This document shows positions 63,272 to 64,000 of a stretch of 64,000 nt of DNA, piece by piece. Where the stretch lies: NCBI RefSeq assembly GCF_003339775.1, contig NZ_CP031088.1, positions 682,001 to 746,000 of the forward strand, in the 5' to 3' direction. How positions within the stretch are numbered: position 1 is the first letter of the stretch; the number at the start of each line of letters is the position of its first letter. Position numbers and translations under genes: made by a program. Under the pieces are notes generated by a model. That model was not told the DNA's origin, made no database searches, and was given only the letters and a program-made list of their open reading frames with translations. The stretch comes from Spiroplasma phoeniceum P40 (GTDB taxonomy: Bacteria; Bacillota_I; Bacilli_A; Mycoplasmatales; Mycoplasmataceae).

Positions 63272-63724
63272 TATTTATTATTTATCATGTATTTTAACTG
63301 TGTCACACTAGTTTTTATATGTGATTTGATTAAATAATATCAACTTAAAACTTATGATTTTATATTTTAATAACTATTGTTAAAAATTAAATAGTATTTT
63401 TAAGTGTGCCAATTTTTACTATTTTATATTTTTAATAATGTTAATAACAATGTTTATTAAACATTAAATAAACAATATATTAGCATTATCTATAACATTG
63501 TTAATGTTAATAATCATTGTTTATTACAATTAAAAAACATTATATAAAGGAATCCTGTAAATGCAAGTAGCAAAATCTGTCTCTTGTTAATTTGATGATA
63601 ACATCATTTTTAACAAATGCAACTCTTTTTTTAAAAAATTAAAATATTTTATAAATATAACTTAATTTAACCATATTTAAACACACTAAAAAAGCATTTA
63701 TTAAATTTTAATTAATAAATTTCT
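63272..63724. other. non-coding plectrovirus remnant and IS30 flank
   Basis: No gene in about 450 bp. 63430-63545 has the AACATTGTTTATT-type dyad repeats of the provirus. 63670-63720 is a third copy of the element-end repeat (TTTAAACACACTAAAAAAGC onward), directly after the IS30 transposase stop, which suggests that this repeat belongs to the IS30-type element end. Confidence 0.6.
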
Positions 63725-64000
63725 TTAAATATTCTGTAAAAACATTTCTTTAGCACTTTTTCAATTTAAACACGGTCGGAGTTTATCATTTATTACATTA
63801 ACTACTCAATCTATTCTTTTCTGACTAACCATATTAAAATCTGTGCCCTTAGGAAATCAATGTCTAAATTCACTATTCATATATTCAATTAAAGGTTTTT
63901 GTTGTGGTGAACCAGGATCACAAAAATAAACTTGTGTTTCAGCAAATAATTCCATTTCTCGTCATTTGCTAAATTCTTTCCCTCTATCTGTTATTATTCC
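63725..64000 (-). CDS. IS30-family transposase, C-terminal part, cut by window edge
   Basis: 91 codons in the window, open. GIITDRGKEFSKW carries the second catalytic Asp, and VYFCDPGSPQQKPLIEYMNS has the third acidic position, with Glu in LIEY. WFPKGTDFNMV and NDKLRPCLNWKSAKEMFLQN are typical IS30 C-terminal motifs. It resembles but differs from the dead copy at 33817-34689 (which has VERINRD at the Glu). Four UGA-Trp codons, stop TAA at 63725. It may be intact; the N-terminal part lies outside. Confidence 0.85.

Larger units (their letters stand above)
62591..63560 (+). mobile_element. plectrovirus fragment B
   Basis: The first 430 bp are nearly identical to the reverse complement of 34878-35306. 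The rest corresponds to provirus 26140-26720, with a broken coat gene and the dyad-repeat region. It begins 115 bp upstream of the pot-operon regulator. No intact morphogenesis genes. Confidence 0.85.

Overview
The window is a roughly 25% G+C chromosome segment from a Spiroplasma, most likely of the citri clade. Three observations point there. UGA must be read as tryptophan (genetic code 4) in nearly every gene. The gene content is mollicute-like: folT-folC, potA-potB-potCD, hprK-lgt-trxB, secA-whiA and an rpmG-secE-nusG block. The DNA also carries a plectrovirus (SpV1-type) provirus, plectrovirus debris and IS30-type transposase genes. Most host genes lie on the minus strand. Species identification is inference; no search was run.

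Layout. 1-24 kb is a compact host block read right to left: rsmG (cut by the edge) and divergent pncA; HNH nuclease, mpg, nusG, secE, rpmG, a SigH-like factor, rlmB, a broken trmFO, cysS, mnmG, metG; gap; a pstB remnant fused to the dnaI 3' end; dnaI-dnaB; folT-folC; uvrA; an ABC-F ATPase; tpiA. About 24.1-35.3 kb is a mobile-element island. It holds a small possible toxin-antitoxin pair, a broken lipoprotein gene, a near full-length SpV1-type provirus (25.7-33.7 kb: small membrane proteins, coat protein, Zot-like ATPase, frameshifted adsorption-type ORF1, lipoprotein, DDE transposase), a dead IS30 transposase gene and an inverted plectrovirus fragment. 35.3-62.5 kb is host DNA again: APC permease, whiA, secA, pgk, trxB, lgt, hprK, uvrB, prs, an nfu-like gene, rpiB, rpsT, holA, and a polyamine transporter operon with its likely regulator. 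It also contains decayed MFS, surface-protein and comEC genes and a transposase fragment. 62.6-63.6 kb is another plectrovirus fragment, inverted relative to the one at 34.9-35.3 kb, followed by an IS30 transposase running off the edge.

Functional picture. The genes cover glycolysis (gap, pgk, tpiA), PRPP and pentose metabolism (prs, rpiB), translation and tRNA modification, SecA/SecE export and lipoprotein maturation (lgt), nucleotide excision repair (uvrA, uvrB) plus mpg, replication loading (dnaB, dnaI, holA), folate uptake and retention (folT, folC) and polyamine uptake (pot operon). Genome decay is conspicuous: trmFO, pstB, an MFS gene, comEC, two surface-protein genes, several phage genes and one IS30 gene all carry stops or frameshifts, several at homopolymers.

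The most unusual structure is an apparently exact 231-bp inverted repeat. It places the same in-frame coding segment inside phage ORF1 (plus strand) and inside a convergent lipoprotein gene (minus strand). This geometry would let an inversion swap the C-terminal ends of the two proteins.
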